A stretch of 7,349 nucleotides of DNA from contig JAQXNQ010000383.1 of assembly GCA_029098085.1 (NCBI GenBank), positions 1-7,349 of the forward strand, read 5' to 3'. The position numbers were made by a program, and so were the translations under genes. The notes below the pieces were generated by a model, which made no database searches, was not told where the DNA came from, and was given only the letters and a program-made list of their open reading frames with translations. Position 1 is the stretch's first letter. Each line of letters opens with the position of its first letter. The DNA is from Oscillospiraceae bacterium. Its GTDB lineage: Bacteria > Bacillota > Clostridia > Oscillospirales > Ruminococcaceae. Below, piece by piece: positions 1 through 5,648 of the stretch.

Positions 1-99
1 GGGAAGGGTTTCCCGCAGTGCCTGCTCCACCCGGTTGATGCTCTCCCGGGCAGAGGGGACGCTGGTGCCGAAGCTGACGGCCAGCAGTGCCTGTTTCAT
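1..99 (-). CDS. cbiK: Sirohydrochlorin cobaltochelatase CbiK, N-terminal fragment
   Basis: The first 33 codons of a gene that runs off the left edge. The translation opens MKQALLAVSFGTS, then a Ser-Ala-Arg-Glu stretch and an amphipathic helix. MKxALLxVSFGTS is the characteristic start of CbiK-type anaerobic cobaltochelatases, which insert Co2+ into sirohydrochlorin early in the anaerobic cobalamin pathway. The catalytic histidines lie in the missing part, so activity cannot be judged. The ATG at 97-99 is preceded by an AAGGAAG-like ribosome-binding site. The gene lies 24 nt after the cbiO stop, so it is very probably the fifth gene of the riboswitch-controlled cobalt operon. That fits cobalt delivery directly after uptake. 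A related metal chelatase is possible, but the operon context favours cobalt. Confidence 0.82.
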   Translation of the reverse strand, partial: MKQALLAVSFGTSVPSARESINRVEQALRETLP

Positions 100-123
100 A
101 GCTACACTTCCTTCATCATTGTT

Positions 124-927
124 TCAGTGGGAGGGCTTCAGCTGCTCCACGGTGCGGGGCATTTTGTCCAGCCCCAGCGCCGCACCCGCCTGACAGAGCA
201 GCGGCTGCTCCAGTCCGCAGGTTTCCAGCAGCGGCAGGTCGCAGAAGATGGTCTCCGGATCGCCGTCTGCCGCCAGCCTGCCCTCGTGGAACAGCAGGAT
301 CCGGTCGGCCCAGCGCCAGGCGAAGTCCACATCGTGGGTGGAAATCAGCAGCCCCATGCCCCGCTGCGAGAGCGTGGCCAGATTCTGCTCCAGCAGTCTT
401 GTGTTGGCGGGATCCAGACTGGCTGCCGGTTCGTCCAGCAGCAGCAGCTTTGGCTCCATAGCCAGCGCGTCGGCCAAAGTCACCCGCTTTTTTTCGCCGC
501 CGGACAGGTACTGGGGCGCCCGCTGCCGGTACGCATCCAGCTCAAAGGCGGTGATGGCTCCGTCTACTTTGCTTTGAACCTCCTGCCGGGACAGCCGGAG
601 GTTCATAGGGCCGAAGCTGATCTCCTCCTCCACGCTTCCGGCCAGAATCTGCACATCCGGATCCTGAAACACCAGCCCCACGCTTCTGCGCAGAGCGTTC
701 AGCTCTTTGACGGAGCGGCCCACCGCAGCGCCTTCCAGAAAGATTTTTCCGGAGTGGGGCTTCAGCACGCCGTTGGCCAGCAGAAAGAAGGTGGATTTTC
801 CCGCGCCGTTGTTGCCCAGCACGGCAATTTTCTCTCCTGCCCTGATGGTAACCGAGATGCTGCTTAAAGCGTCCCGTCCCTCTTCGTAGGCGAAGGAAAC
901 CCGTTCAAACCGAAGCAGTTCTTTCAT
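124..927 (-). CDS. cbiO: Cobalt ECF transporter ATP-binding protein CbiO
   Basis: A 267-residue cytoplasmic ATPase of the energy-coupling-factor type. It powers CbiMNQ-mediated Co2+ import by hydrolysing ATP at the membrane. All ABC motifs are intact: Walker A GNNGAGKST (residues 38-46), Q-loop VFQDPD with Q88, signature LSGGE (141-145), Walker B LLLLDEP (161-167), D-loop SLDP (170-173) and H-loop H198 in STHD. The C-terminal 60 residues follow the usual CbiO/EcfA extension, and length is normal. The ATG at 925-927 follows the cbiQ TAG by 10 nt, and its AGGAGGTG ribosome-binding site overlaps that stop codon, so translation is probably coupled to cbiQ. As the only ATPase gene seen here, it probably works as a homodimer. 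Substrate choice comes from CbiM, not from this protein. Confidence 0.95.
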   Translation of the reverse strand: MKELLRFERVSFAYEEGRDALSSISVTIRAGEKIAVLGNNGAGKSTFFLLANGVLKPHSGKIFLEGAAVGRSVKELNALRRSVGLVFQDPDVQILAGSVEEEISFGPMNLRLSRQEVQSKVDGAITAFELDAYRQRAPQYLSGGEKKRVTLADALAMEPKLLLLDEPAASLDPANTRLLEQNLATLSQRGMGLLISTHDVDFAWRWADRILLFHEGRLAADGDPETIFCDLPLLETCGLEQPLLCQAGAALGLDKMPRTVEQLKPSH

Positions 928-937
928 TGCGCACCTC

Positions 938-1834
938 CTATGCGGTCAGCAGCACGGCTGCCGTCATGGCGGCAATCAGTCCGCCGAACAGCAGCAGGTG
1001 GGAAAGCTTCAGCGGCTTATGGGCGGTCAGGAACCGCACCCTGCCGTCGCAGCAGCGGCTCTCCATGGCGTCAAAGCAGGCTCCGGCCTTGCGGAAGCTG
1101 CAGGCCAGCAGATTGCCGTAGACCTTTCCGGTGGTCAGAAGGCTCTGACGGAGGGAGCCGTAGCCCAGCCGGCTTTCCGCTGCGTCCTTCATCCGCCGGC
1201 AGGTGGAAAGGAGAATGAAAATATACCGGTAAATCAGTGCCGCCAGACTGATCAGCGTCTCCGGCACCTTCAGCCTGCGCAGGGTCTCCAGCAGCTCGGG
1301 CACCGGAGTGGACAGGCTGAGAAAATACAGGCAGCTCACAGCGCCCACCGACCGCGCCATGACCAGTCCCGCCCTTTTCTGAGCGGCGGCGGTGAGCACC
1401 AGAAAGCCCTGTCCCAACGGGATGCTGACGACCCCCGAGGGATCCGCTCCGTACTCCCACAGCAAGGTCAGTCCGCCCAGCAGCAGAAACACCGCCGGCA
1501 GGCTCAGCAGGGACAGATAGTCGTGCAGATGGATGCCGCCCAGCAAGGTCAGCAGAGCCATAACGGCAAACAGCAGCAGGGGCGGCAGGGGAGAGGAGGA
1601 CAGGATGCAGAGCACCAGCAGGATGAGACATCCCGCTGCCTTCAGAGGGGCGCTGATCCCGAGAAACCGGGAGCGCCGGGACAACACATCCATCGTCAGG
1701 GTGCCGCCGTGGGAATGGCGGCCGAAAAGCAGCAGCAGACAGCCCGCCGCCCCCAGCAGCTCCGGCCAGGGAGCGGGCATGCTGCCGGTAAGGAGGCACC
1801 AGAGCACCAGTGCCGCCAGCAAAGCAGTGAACAT
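938..1834 (-). CDS. cbiQ: Cobalt ECF transporter transmembrane component CbiQ (T component)
   Basis: A 298-residue integral membrane scaffold that couples CbiO ATP hydrolysis to CbiM/CbiN. It is rich in hydrophobic spans (about 1-17, 25-38, 65-100, 106-127, 160-175, 194-210, 277-297). The two cytoplasmic coupling regions typical of the family are visible: AAESRLGY at about 218-225 and DAMESRCCDGR at about 255-265. The start was set at the ATG at 1832-1834 because GGAGGTG lies 6 nt upstream. The frame stays open further up to 2152, but that part only shadows cbiN. The protein is longer than many CbiQ proteins: the first 40 or so residues are an extra hydrophobic segment before the more usual beginning around GGTLTMDVLSRRSRF (residues 43-57). 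The usual Ala-Arg-Gly of the second coupling motif reads Ser-Arg-Cys here. Confidence 0.88.
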   Translation of the reverse strand: MFTALLAALVLWCLLTGSMPAPWPELLGAAGCLLLLFGRHSHGGTLTMDVLSRRSRFLGISAPLKAAGCLILLVLCILSSSPLPPLLLFAVMALLTLLGGIHLHDYLSLLSLPAVFLLLGGLTLLWEYGADPSGVVSIPLGQGFLVLTAAAQKRAGLVMARSVGAVSCLYFLSLSTPVPELLETLRRLKVPETLISLAALIYRYIFILLSTCRRMKDAAESRLGYGSLRQSLLTTGKVYGNLLACSFRKAGACFDAMESRCCDGRVRFLTAHKPLKLSHLLLFGGLIAAMTAAVLLTA

Positions 1835-1860
1835 GGAATACACCTCCGGTGAAAAAGCAG

Positions 1861-1910
1861 AGAAAAGCCCGCAGCGACGGACGGACCTTCCCGCCTCTGC
1901 GGGCCCTTTT
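1861..1910 (-). terminator. Intercistronic terminator-like stem-loop between cbiN and cbiQ
   Basis: Read on the minus strand, GCCCGCAG (1897-1904) pairs perfectly with CTGCGGGC (1867-1874) across a 22-nt loop, followed at once by TTTTCT. A CAAAAGGG run on the other side mirrors the T-run, so it could act in either direction. It lies in the 79-nt gap between cbiN and cbiQ, the widest gap in the operon. I infer partial termination or RNA processing that lowers cbiQO relative to cbiMN. It cannot be a full stop, because cbiQ has no visible promoter of its own. Confidence 0.55.
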
Positions 1911-1913
1911 GAT

Positions 1914-2234
1914 TCAGGCTCTCTTTTCCTTATCGCCGCCGAATTTTTTGCGGGCGACGAAATAACCGAAACCAAAACCCAGAACGCCCACGCCGATGCC
2001 GGTCTGGACGCAGAACAGCAGGCTCTCCAGTTCACCGGGCAGCTCGCCGCCGATGGCCTGTTCCAGCACCGGGGTGGCCCAGGGCTCATAGCCCTCCTGG
2101 ATTTCCTCCACCATCTGGGCACCGGCGTCATCGCTGCCGCCGAACTCAGCACTGGGCTTCAGGATCAGGGGAACGGCGATCAGCGCCAGCACCAGAGCCA
2201 GCAGGGACAGGACGATTTTCGTATTCTTGCTCAT
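1914..2234 (-). CDS. cbiN: Cobalt transporter accessory subunit CbiN
   Basis: A 106-residue membrane protein with two hydrophobic spans (about 7-26 and 73-92) flanking an extracytoplasmic loop. CbiN family marks are present: AEFGGSDD (29-36), the YEPW motif after the first span, and GELESLLF leading into the glycine-rich second span that ends GFGYFVARKK. CbiN assists CbiM by allowing Co2+ to enter its binding pocket and is required for uptake in CbiMNQO systems. It overlaps the end of cbiM by 4 nt (ATGA at 2231-2234). AAGGAGGA in the last cbiM codons serves as its ribosome-binding site, so the two are probably translationally coupled. Length and position are normal for the family. Confidence 0.93.
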   Translation of the reverse strand: MSKNTKIVLSLLALVLALIAVPLILKPSAEFGGSDDAGAQMVEEIQEGYEPWATPVLEQAIGGELPGELESLLFCVQTGIGVGVLGFGFGYFVARKKFGGDKEKRA

Positions 2235-2980
2235 GCCGTTTCCTCCTTTAAGAAGCCGATCTGCTTCAGCTCGGGCTTGGCGTAGGTTTCCAGGCCGATG
2301 ATGACAATAACGGTCAGAATGCCCTCGATGAGGGCCAGAGGGAGCTGGGTGGGAGCAAAGACGCCCAGGAATTTCACCGCGCTGGCCGCCATGCCGCCCT
2401 CAGCGGCGGGGTAAGCCGCCGCCAGCTGCAGGCTGGTGACGCAATAGGTGAGCAGATCGCCCAGGGTCGCTGCCAGGAAGATGCTGACCTTGCGGTTTAC
2501 CTTGAGCTTTCTGCAGAGCAGCCAGATGCCCCAGGAGACCAGCGGGCCGGCGATGGCCATGCTGAAGGTGTTGGCTCCCAGGGTGGTCAGACCGCCATGG
2601 GCCAGCAGCAGGGCCTGGAACAGCAGCACGATCAGCCCCAGTACGCAGGCAGCGGCGGGCCCGAACAGGATCGCGGCCAGACCGGTGCCGGTCATATGGC
2701 TGCAGCTGCCGGTGACGGACGGGATTTTCAGCGATGATACGACAAAGATGAAAGCGCCGGACATGGCCAGCAGCAGCGCCTGCCGGGGCTCTTTGACCAT
2801 CCGCCGGATGCGGATGAGGCCCAGGGCCAGGAAGGGGATGCAGAGGGCACCCCAGGCGATGCAGTGGACGGGCGGCAGGTAGCCTTCCATGATGTGCATG
2901 GCAAAAGCGCTTTGCGGTACAAGCAAGGCGATGCAGGACATCACGGAAACGGCCATGAACTTTTTCTCGTTTTTGGTCAT
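2231..2980 (-). CDS. cbiM: Cobalt-specific substrate-binding membrane protein CbiM (S component)
   Basis: A 249-residue multi-span membrane protein that gives the ECF transporter its metal specificity. Residues 1-27 look like a cleavable signal peptide (KK, hydrophobic core, then SAFA). Cleavage would expose Met28-His29 of MHIMEGYLPP, and in this family the mature N-terminal Met-His forms part of the Co2+/Ni2+ site. Further family motifs are GSCSHMTGTG with H95 and LLAHGGLTTLGANT with H128. The start at 2978-2980 was chosen because AGGAGG (2989-2994) is 8 nt upstream. An in-frame ATG at 3017-3019 would add 13 hydrophilic residues, lies in a hairpin, and would spoil the signal peptide. Sequence alone does not settle Co2+ versus Ni2+, but the cobalamin riboswitch and cbiK favour cobalt. 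Confidence 0.94.
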   Translation of the reverse strand: MTKNEKKFMAVSVMSCIALLVPQSAFAMHIMEGYLPPVHCIAWGALCIPFLALGLIRIRRMVKEPRQALLLAMSGAFIFVVSSLKIPSVTGSCSHMTGTGLAAILFGPAAACVLGLIVLLFQALLLAHGGLTTLGANTFSMAIAGPLVSWGIWLLCRKLKVNRKVSIFLAATLGDLLTYCVTSLQLAAAYPAAEGGMAASAVKFLGVFAPTQLPLALIEGILTVIVIIGLETYAKPELKQIGFLKEETA

Positions 2981-3000
2981 TTCTGGTTCCTCCTGACTGT

Positions 3001-3018
3001 TGCGGCGAAAGCGCCGCA
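3001..3018 (-). other. Short GC hairpin between terminator and cbiM ribosome-binding site
   Basis: TGCGGCG-CTTT-CGCCGCA is a perfect 7-bp stem with a 4-nt loop. It ends 6 nt before the AGGAGG of cbiM and begins right after the terminator T-run. It has no T-run of its own. It may shield the 5' end of read-through mRNA or space the ribosome-binding site. Its role is unproven. Confidence 0.5.
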
Positions 3019-3019
3019 T

Positions 3020-3051
3020 AAAAGAAAATCGCCCTTCTCACTTGGAGAAGG
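3020..3051 (-). terminator. Riboswitch-linked intrinsic terminator
   Basis: On the minus strand CCTTCTC (3045-3051) pairs with GAGAAGG (3033-3039) over a 5-nt loop, followed by GCGA and the broken T-run TTTTCTTTT (3020-3028). It lies between the cobalamin aptamer and cbiM, the position expected for an expression platform that stops transcription when cobalamin is bound. Confidence 0.75.
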
Positions 3052-3087
3052 ACGTCACAAACAGAACCATGCGTTTCAGCACGTCCT
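3049..3087 (-). promoter_or_regulatory. Candidate antiterminator of the cobalamin riboswitch
   Basis: AGGACGT (minus strand, 3081-3087) is complementary to ACGTCCT (3049-3055). The second arm shares three bases with the 5' arm of the terminator stem (3045-3051), so the two structures exclude each other. Pairing of AAACAG with CTGTTT inside the same interval offers a further alternative. This is a by-eye fold, not an energy calculation. Confidence 0.4.
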
Positions 3088-3144
3088 GTTTTCCGCAGCG
3101 GCGTTTGGTCCGTCCGCCCTGCGGGTTCTGCCCTTCCGGCAGTA

Positions 3145-3321
3145 TATGACAGGGCAGGTCTTCCGGCTCGGGCGTCAGCGCCCCGGCTTCGCCTTCCCGT
3201 GTTGTACCCCACAGTGGCTCTGAAGCCGGAACTCCTCCCTTACGGCGGCGGTCCCGCACAGGCTTTGCACCTGTTTCCCTATTCTCCCGGCCAGCCAGAC
3301 GGCCCCGGGCACCCTGTCATA
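3145..3321 (-). promoter_or_regulatory. Cobalamin (B12) riboswitch aptamer
   Basis: The transcript, read on the minus strand, carries the conserved elements in order: GAATAGGGAA, GGTGCAAAGCC, a GCGGGACCGCCGCC segment, GAGCCACTG (cagtggc on plus, 3212-3218), GGGAAGGC, and the B12 box AGCCGGAAGACCTGCC (plus 3153-3168). The closing P1 helix is a perfect 10-bp pairing of TATGACAGGG (3312-3321) with CCCTGTCATA (3145-3154), which sets the limits given. Adenosylcobalamin-type aptamers of this class turn off B12 synthesis and cobalt transport genes when the ligand is bound. Here the target is cbiMNQO-cbiK. The downstream terminator implies transcriptional control. Confidence 0.93.
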
Positions 3322-3331
3322 CCTGTTAAAA

Positions 3332-3360
3332 ATAATAGCACAACCGCTCCGTCAATGCAA
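3332..3360 (-). promoter_or_regulatory. Promoter of the cbi operon
   Basis: On the minus strand, -35 TTGCAT (3355-3360) and -10 TATTAT (3332-3337) are separated by 17 nt. TGC directly before the -10 makes it an extended -10 box. Transcription would begin a few bases before P1 of the riboswitch. An overlapping TTGACG gives a poorer spacing. Confidence 0.6.
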
Positions 3361-3520
3361 GCAAAGACGGCTACCATCATAAAAAAGTGCTAAAATGTAT
3401 CATTATTCTGCAATTCCGGGTTCGTGCCCAAAGCACCTTTGGACAGCCGGCCGGCGGTCGGGCACGGACTGCTTCTCCGGAAAAACTTTTCTTTATTTTT
3501 CTTCAGACTGCGGGGAAGGG
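3361..3520. other. Divergent intergenic spacer without a recognisable gene
   Basis: This lies between the two divergent promoters. It has an AT-rich patch (3380-3410), a GC-rich inverted-repeat block (3423-3466) and an A/T-tract stretch (3480-3503) some 20-40 bp upstream of the T-box -35 that could act as an UP-like element. I find no credible ORF or RNA gene. Confidence 0.5.
3423..3466. repeat. Nested inverted repeats in the divergent spacer
   Basis: CGTGCCC (3423-3429) is a perfect complement of GGGCACG (3460-3466). Inside are CCAAAG-CAC-CTTTGG (3428-3442) and the self-complementary GCCGGCCGGC (3446-3455). The outer and first inner stems share bases and so compete. It could be an operator or a bidirectional structure. 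No regulator is identifiable. Confidence 0.5.
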
Positions 3521-3549
3521 TTGACAAGCCCCTGAAAATGTGCTACACT
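3521..3549 (+). promoter_or_regulatory. Promoter of the T-box / rqcH operon
   Basis: Perfect -35 TTGACA (3521-3526), 17-nt spacer, -10 TACACT (3544-3549), with TGC before the -10 as an extended element. The expected start near 3556 is just ahead of T-box stem I. Confidence 0.8.
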
Positions 3550-3778
3550 GAAACCCAGTAAAATGCTTTGACGGGGAGAGTAGCCCCTGCGCCGGACTTT
3601 CAGAGAGCCCTTCATCTGCTGTGAGAAGGGCAGGCGGACAGGGAGGAAGGTAGCCCCTGAGCGGCGCACCGAAGCGGCATTTGCCGGTTGAGACTGCGAC
3701 GGGATCCGCCTGTTACAGCGGTACGGTCTTGGTTTTCCAGCACCGGATGAGGCTCTGTCTGTGAGGGCAGGGCGAAAT

Positions 3779-3806
3779 GAAGTGGTAACACGGGTTTCCC
3801 GTCTTC
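3779..3806 (+). promoter_or_regulatory. T-box antiterminator
   Basis: GAAG (3779-3782) pairs with CTTC (3803-3806), and ACGGG (3790-3794) with CCCGT (3798-3802). They enclose the 7-nt bulge TGGTAAC (3783-3789), whose first four bases would pair with the tRNA acceptor end. The usual bulge is TGGNACC, so the sixth position is A instead of C here. The 3' strand is also the 5' arm of the terminator, so the two exclude each other. Confidence 0.85.
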
Positions 3807-3838
3807 ATCGGAGCGTTCCGAGTGAAGGCGGGTTTTTT
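3798..3838 (+). terminator. T-box intrinsic terminator
   Basis: CCCGTCTTCA (3798-3807) pairs with TGAAGGCGGG (3823-3832), with one G-U pair. It is extended by TCGGA/TCCGA around a GCGT loop with one bulged G, about 15 bp in all, followed by TTTTTT (3833-3838). It forms when charged tRNA leaves the antiterminator unbound. Confidence 0.92.
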
Positions 3839-3878
3839 ATTGGCCGCCGGGTTTCCGGCGGGAAAGGCAGGTGTTTTT

Positions 3879-5645
3879 ATGGCACTGGATGGTGCGTTTC
3901 TGTACACCCTGAAGGAGGAGATTCGGGCGAAGGCTCTGGACAGCCGGATTGACCGGATCTATCAGCCCTCCCGGGAGGAGGTGGTCTTTCTGCTGCGGGG
4001 CAGGGGATGGAGCGGCAAGCTGATGCTCTCCGCCGCCGCGGACAGCCCCCGGATTCATTTCACCACCGCCGAAACCGAGAACCCCAAGTCTCCCCCCATG
4101 TTCTGCATGCTGCTGCGCAAGCATCTGTCGGGAGCGAAGCTCACCGACGTCCGCCAGCTGGGGATGGACCGGGTGCTCTATCTGGACTTTGACACCAAAA
4201 ACGAGCTGGGCGACCCCATCACCATCACGGTGGCGGTGGAGATCATGGGCCGCCACTCCAATATCATCAGCATCGGCCCCGGCGGAAAGGTGCTGGATTC
4301 CATCAAGCGGATCGACCCTGAGATGTCCGGCGTCCGGCCCATCCTGCCCGGCGTGGTCTACACCGCCCCGCCTCCACAGGACAAGCTGAATCTCTTCACC
4401 GCCTCCCGGGAGGAGGCCAGAGAGCGGATTCTGGCTGCCCGGGGCAGTGATCTCGCCAAGGGGCTGCTGGCGGCCTACGAGGGACTTTCCTCCACCCTCT
4501 GCCGGGAGATCGCGTTGGAAGCGGTCAAAACGGTGGAGATGGACAAAAACACCCTGACCCCTGACCAGTGGGACCGGCTCTTCTTCGTACTGGGCAATCT
4601 CAGCCGGAATCTGCAGACGGGGGACAATCGCTACACCATCCTCTATGAGCAGGGAGGACGGCCCAAGGAATTCTCCTTTGTGGCGCTGCGGCAGTACGGC
4701 GCCCTGCTGCTGAGCCGGCAGTATGACAGCCCCAGCGCCCTGCTGGAGGCCTTCTACTCCGAGCGGGTGCGGATGGAGCGGATGAAGCAGCGGTCCAACG
4801 ACCTTTTGAAGATGCTGCTGAACGCCACCGACCGGCTGACCCGCAAGCTCTCGCTCCAGCGGGAAGAGCTTTCCCGCTGCGCCGACCGGGAGTCCCTGAA
4901 GGAAAAGGGTGATCTGCTGTCTGCTTATCTCTATCAGGTGCAGAAGGGAATGCAGTCGGTGACCGTGTCGGATTTCTACCACGACGGCGCGCCGCTGACC
5001 ATCGAGCTGGATCCCGCCCTGACGCCGGTGCAGAACGTGCAGCGTTATTATAAGGAATACCGCAAGGCCGCCACCGCCGAGAAGATGCTCACCGAGCTGA
5101 TTCAGAAGGGGGAGCAGGAGCTGATTTATGTGGACAGTGTCTTTGACGCCGTCTCCCGCACCTCCGGCGAAAGCGAGCTGCTGGAGATCCGTCAGGAGCT
5201 GGCCGATCAGGGGTATCTGAAGCATTACAAGAACAAAAACAAGCTGCTGAAGGCCCAGCCGCCGCTGAAATACCTCTCCTCCGACGGATACCTGATCTGG
5301 TGCGGCCGCAACAACCGTCAGAACGATCGGCTGACCCTCCGGGACGCCCGTCCCGAGGACATCTGGTTCCACACCCAGGGCTTTGCAGGCTCCCATGTGG
5401 TGCTGGTCACCAACGGCACCGCCCTGGACGACCTGCCCGACCGGACGGTGGAGGAGGCCGCCATGATCGCCGCCTACAACTCCAAGGCCCGCGCCGCCGC
5501 TCTGGTGCCGGTGGACTACACCCAGATCAAAAATGTCAAAAAGCCCGGCGGCGCCAAGCCCGGCATGGTCATCTTCGACCACTACTTTACCCTCTACACC
5601 ACCCCCGAGGAAGAAAAGGTCAGGGGGATGGAAGAAGGAAAGTAA
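3879..5645 (+). CDS. rqcH: Ribosome quality control protein RqcH (NFACT family; older name fibronectin-binding protein FbpA)
   Basis: A 588-residue NFACT protein. Bacterial RqcH binds stalled 50S subunits carrying peptidyl-tRNA and recruits tRNA-Ala to add C-terminal alanine tails that mark the chain for degradation. The NFACT-N domain (about 1-270) opens MALDG and carries the Asp97-Arg98 pair in LGMDR, needed for tailing in Bacillus subtilis RqcH, and EIMGRHSN (121-128). A helical coiled-coil region covers about 285-450. The NFACT-R domain (about 464-575) has GRNNRQND (476-483) and EDIWFHTQGFAGSHVV (493-508). Length is normal. The start at 3879 was chosen because MALDG is the family N terminus and AGGTG precedes it; the frame is open from 3822, but that part lies in the terminator. 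The 3' end meets the RAYT after a TAA and one codon. Fibronectin adhesion is an older proposed role. Confidence 0.94.
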   Translation: MALDGAFLYTLKEEIRAKALDSRIDRIYQPSREEVVFLLRGRGWSGKLMLSAAADSPRIHFTTAETENPKSPPMFCMLLRKHLSGAKLTDVRQLGMDRVLYLDFDTKNELGDPITITVAVEIMGRHSNIISIGPGGKVLDSIKRIDPEMSGVRPILPGVVYTAPPPQDKLNLFTASREEARERILAARGSDLAKGLLAAYEGLSSTLCREIALEAVKTVEMDKNTLTPDQWDRLFFVLGNLSRNLQTGDNRYTILYEQGGRPKEFSFVALRQYGALLLSRQYDSPSALLEAFYSERVRMERMKQRSNDLLKMLLNATDRLTRKLSLQREELSRCADRESLKEKGDLLSAYLYQVQKGMQSVTVSDFYHDGAPLTIELDPALTPVQNVQRYYKEYRKAATAEKMLTELIQKGEQELIYVDSVFDAVSRTSGESELLEIRQELADQGYLKHYKNKNKLLKAQPPLKYLSSDGYLIWCGRNNRQNDRLTLRDARPEDIWFHTQGFAGSHVVLVTNGTALDDLPDRTVEEAAMIAAYNSKARAAALVPVDYTQIKNVKKPGGAKPGMVIFDHYFTLYTTPEEEKVRGMEEGK

Positions 5646-5648
5646 ATC

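Larger units (their letters stand above)
3556..3838 (+). promoter_or_regulatory. T-box leader, predicted tRNA-Val specific
   Basis: A full T-box leader reads uncharged tRNA in cis. The stem I base with its k-turn is seen as GCTTTGACGGGG (3565-3576) against CCCCTGAGC (3654-3662). The loop-E AGTA is at 3579-3582, the AGAGAG motif at 3602-3607, and the distal GCCCTTC/GAAGGGC stem at about 3607-3631. CCCTG-CGCC pairs with GGCG-GA-CAGGG. The specifier loop ends GGAAGGTAG just before CCCC, giving specifier GTA (3650-3652) plus a purine, the valine codon. A stem III-like hairpin lies at about 3752-3773. The antiterminator and terminator follow. The bulge begins TGGT, matching an ACCA 3' end (discriminator A), as in tRNA-Val. 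A GGT (Gly) reading would need discriminator U and fits less well. It precedes rqcH, with valS two genes on. Confidence 0.92.

Noticed and set aside
127..867. A 246-codon plus-strand frame opposite cbiO
   Set aside because: Gln/His-rich antisense shadow of an ABC ATPase with every motif intact.
1835..2152. Upstream extension of cbiQ to 2152 (404 residues)
   Set aside because: The added part overlaps cbiN in another frame, looks like shadow sequence and crosses a terminator-like hairpin. A strong ribosome-binding site marks 1834.
2981..3019. Upstream ATG adding 13 residues to CbiM
   Set aside because: It has no ribosome-binding site, lies in a hairpin, and would put an Arg/Glu-rich stretch in front of a clear signal peptide.
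3580..3659. Direct repeat GTAGCCCCTG at 3580 and 3650 as a duplication or a mobile-element mark
   Set aside because: Both copies are explained by the T-box stem I: one begins the upper helix after the loop-E AGTA, the other is the specifier plus the 3' strand of the lower helix.
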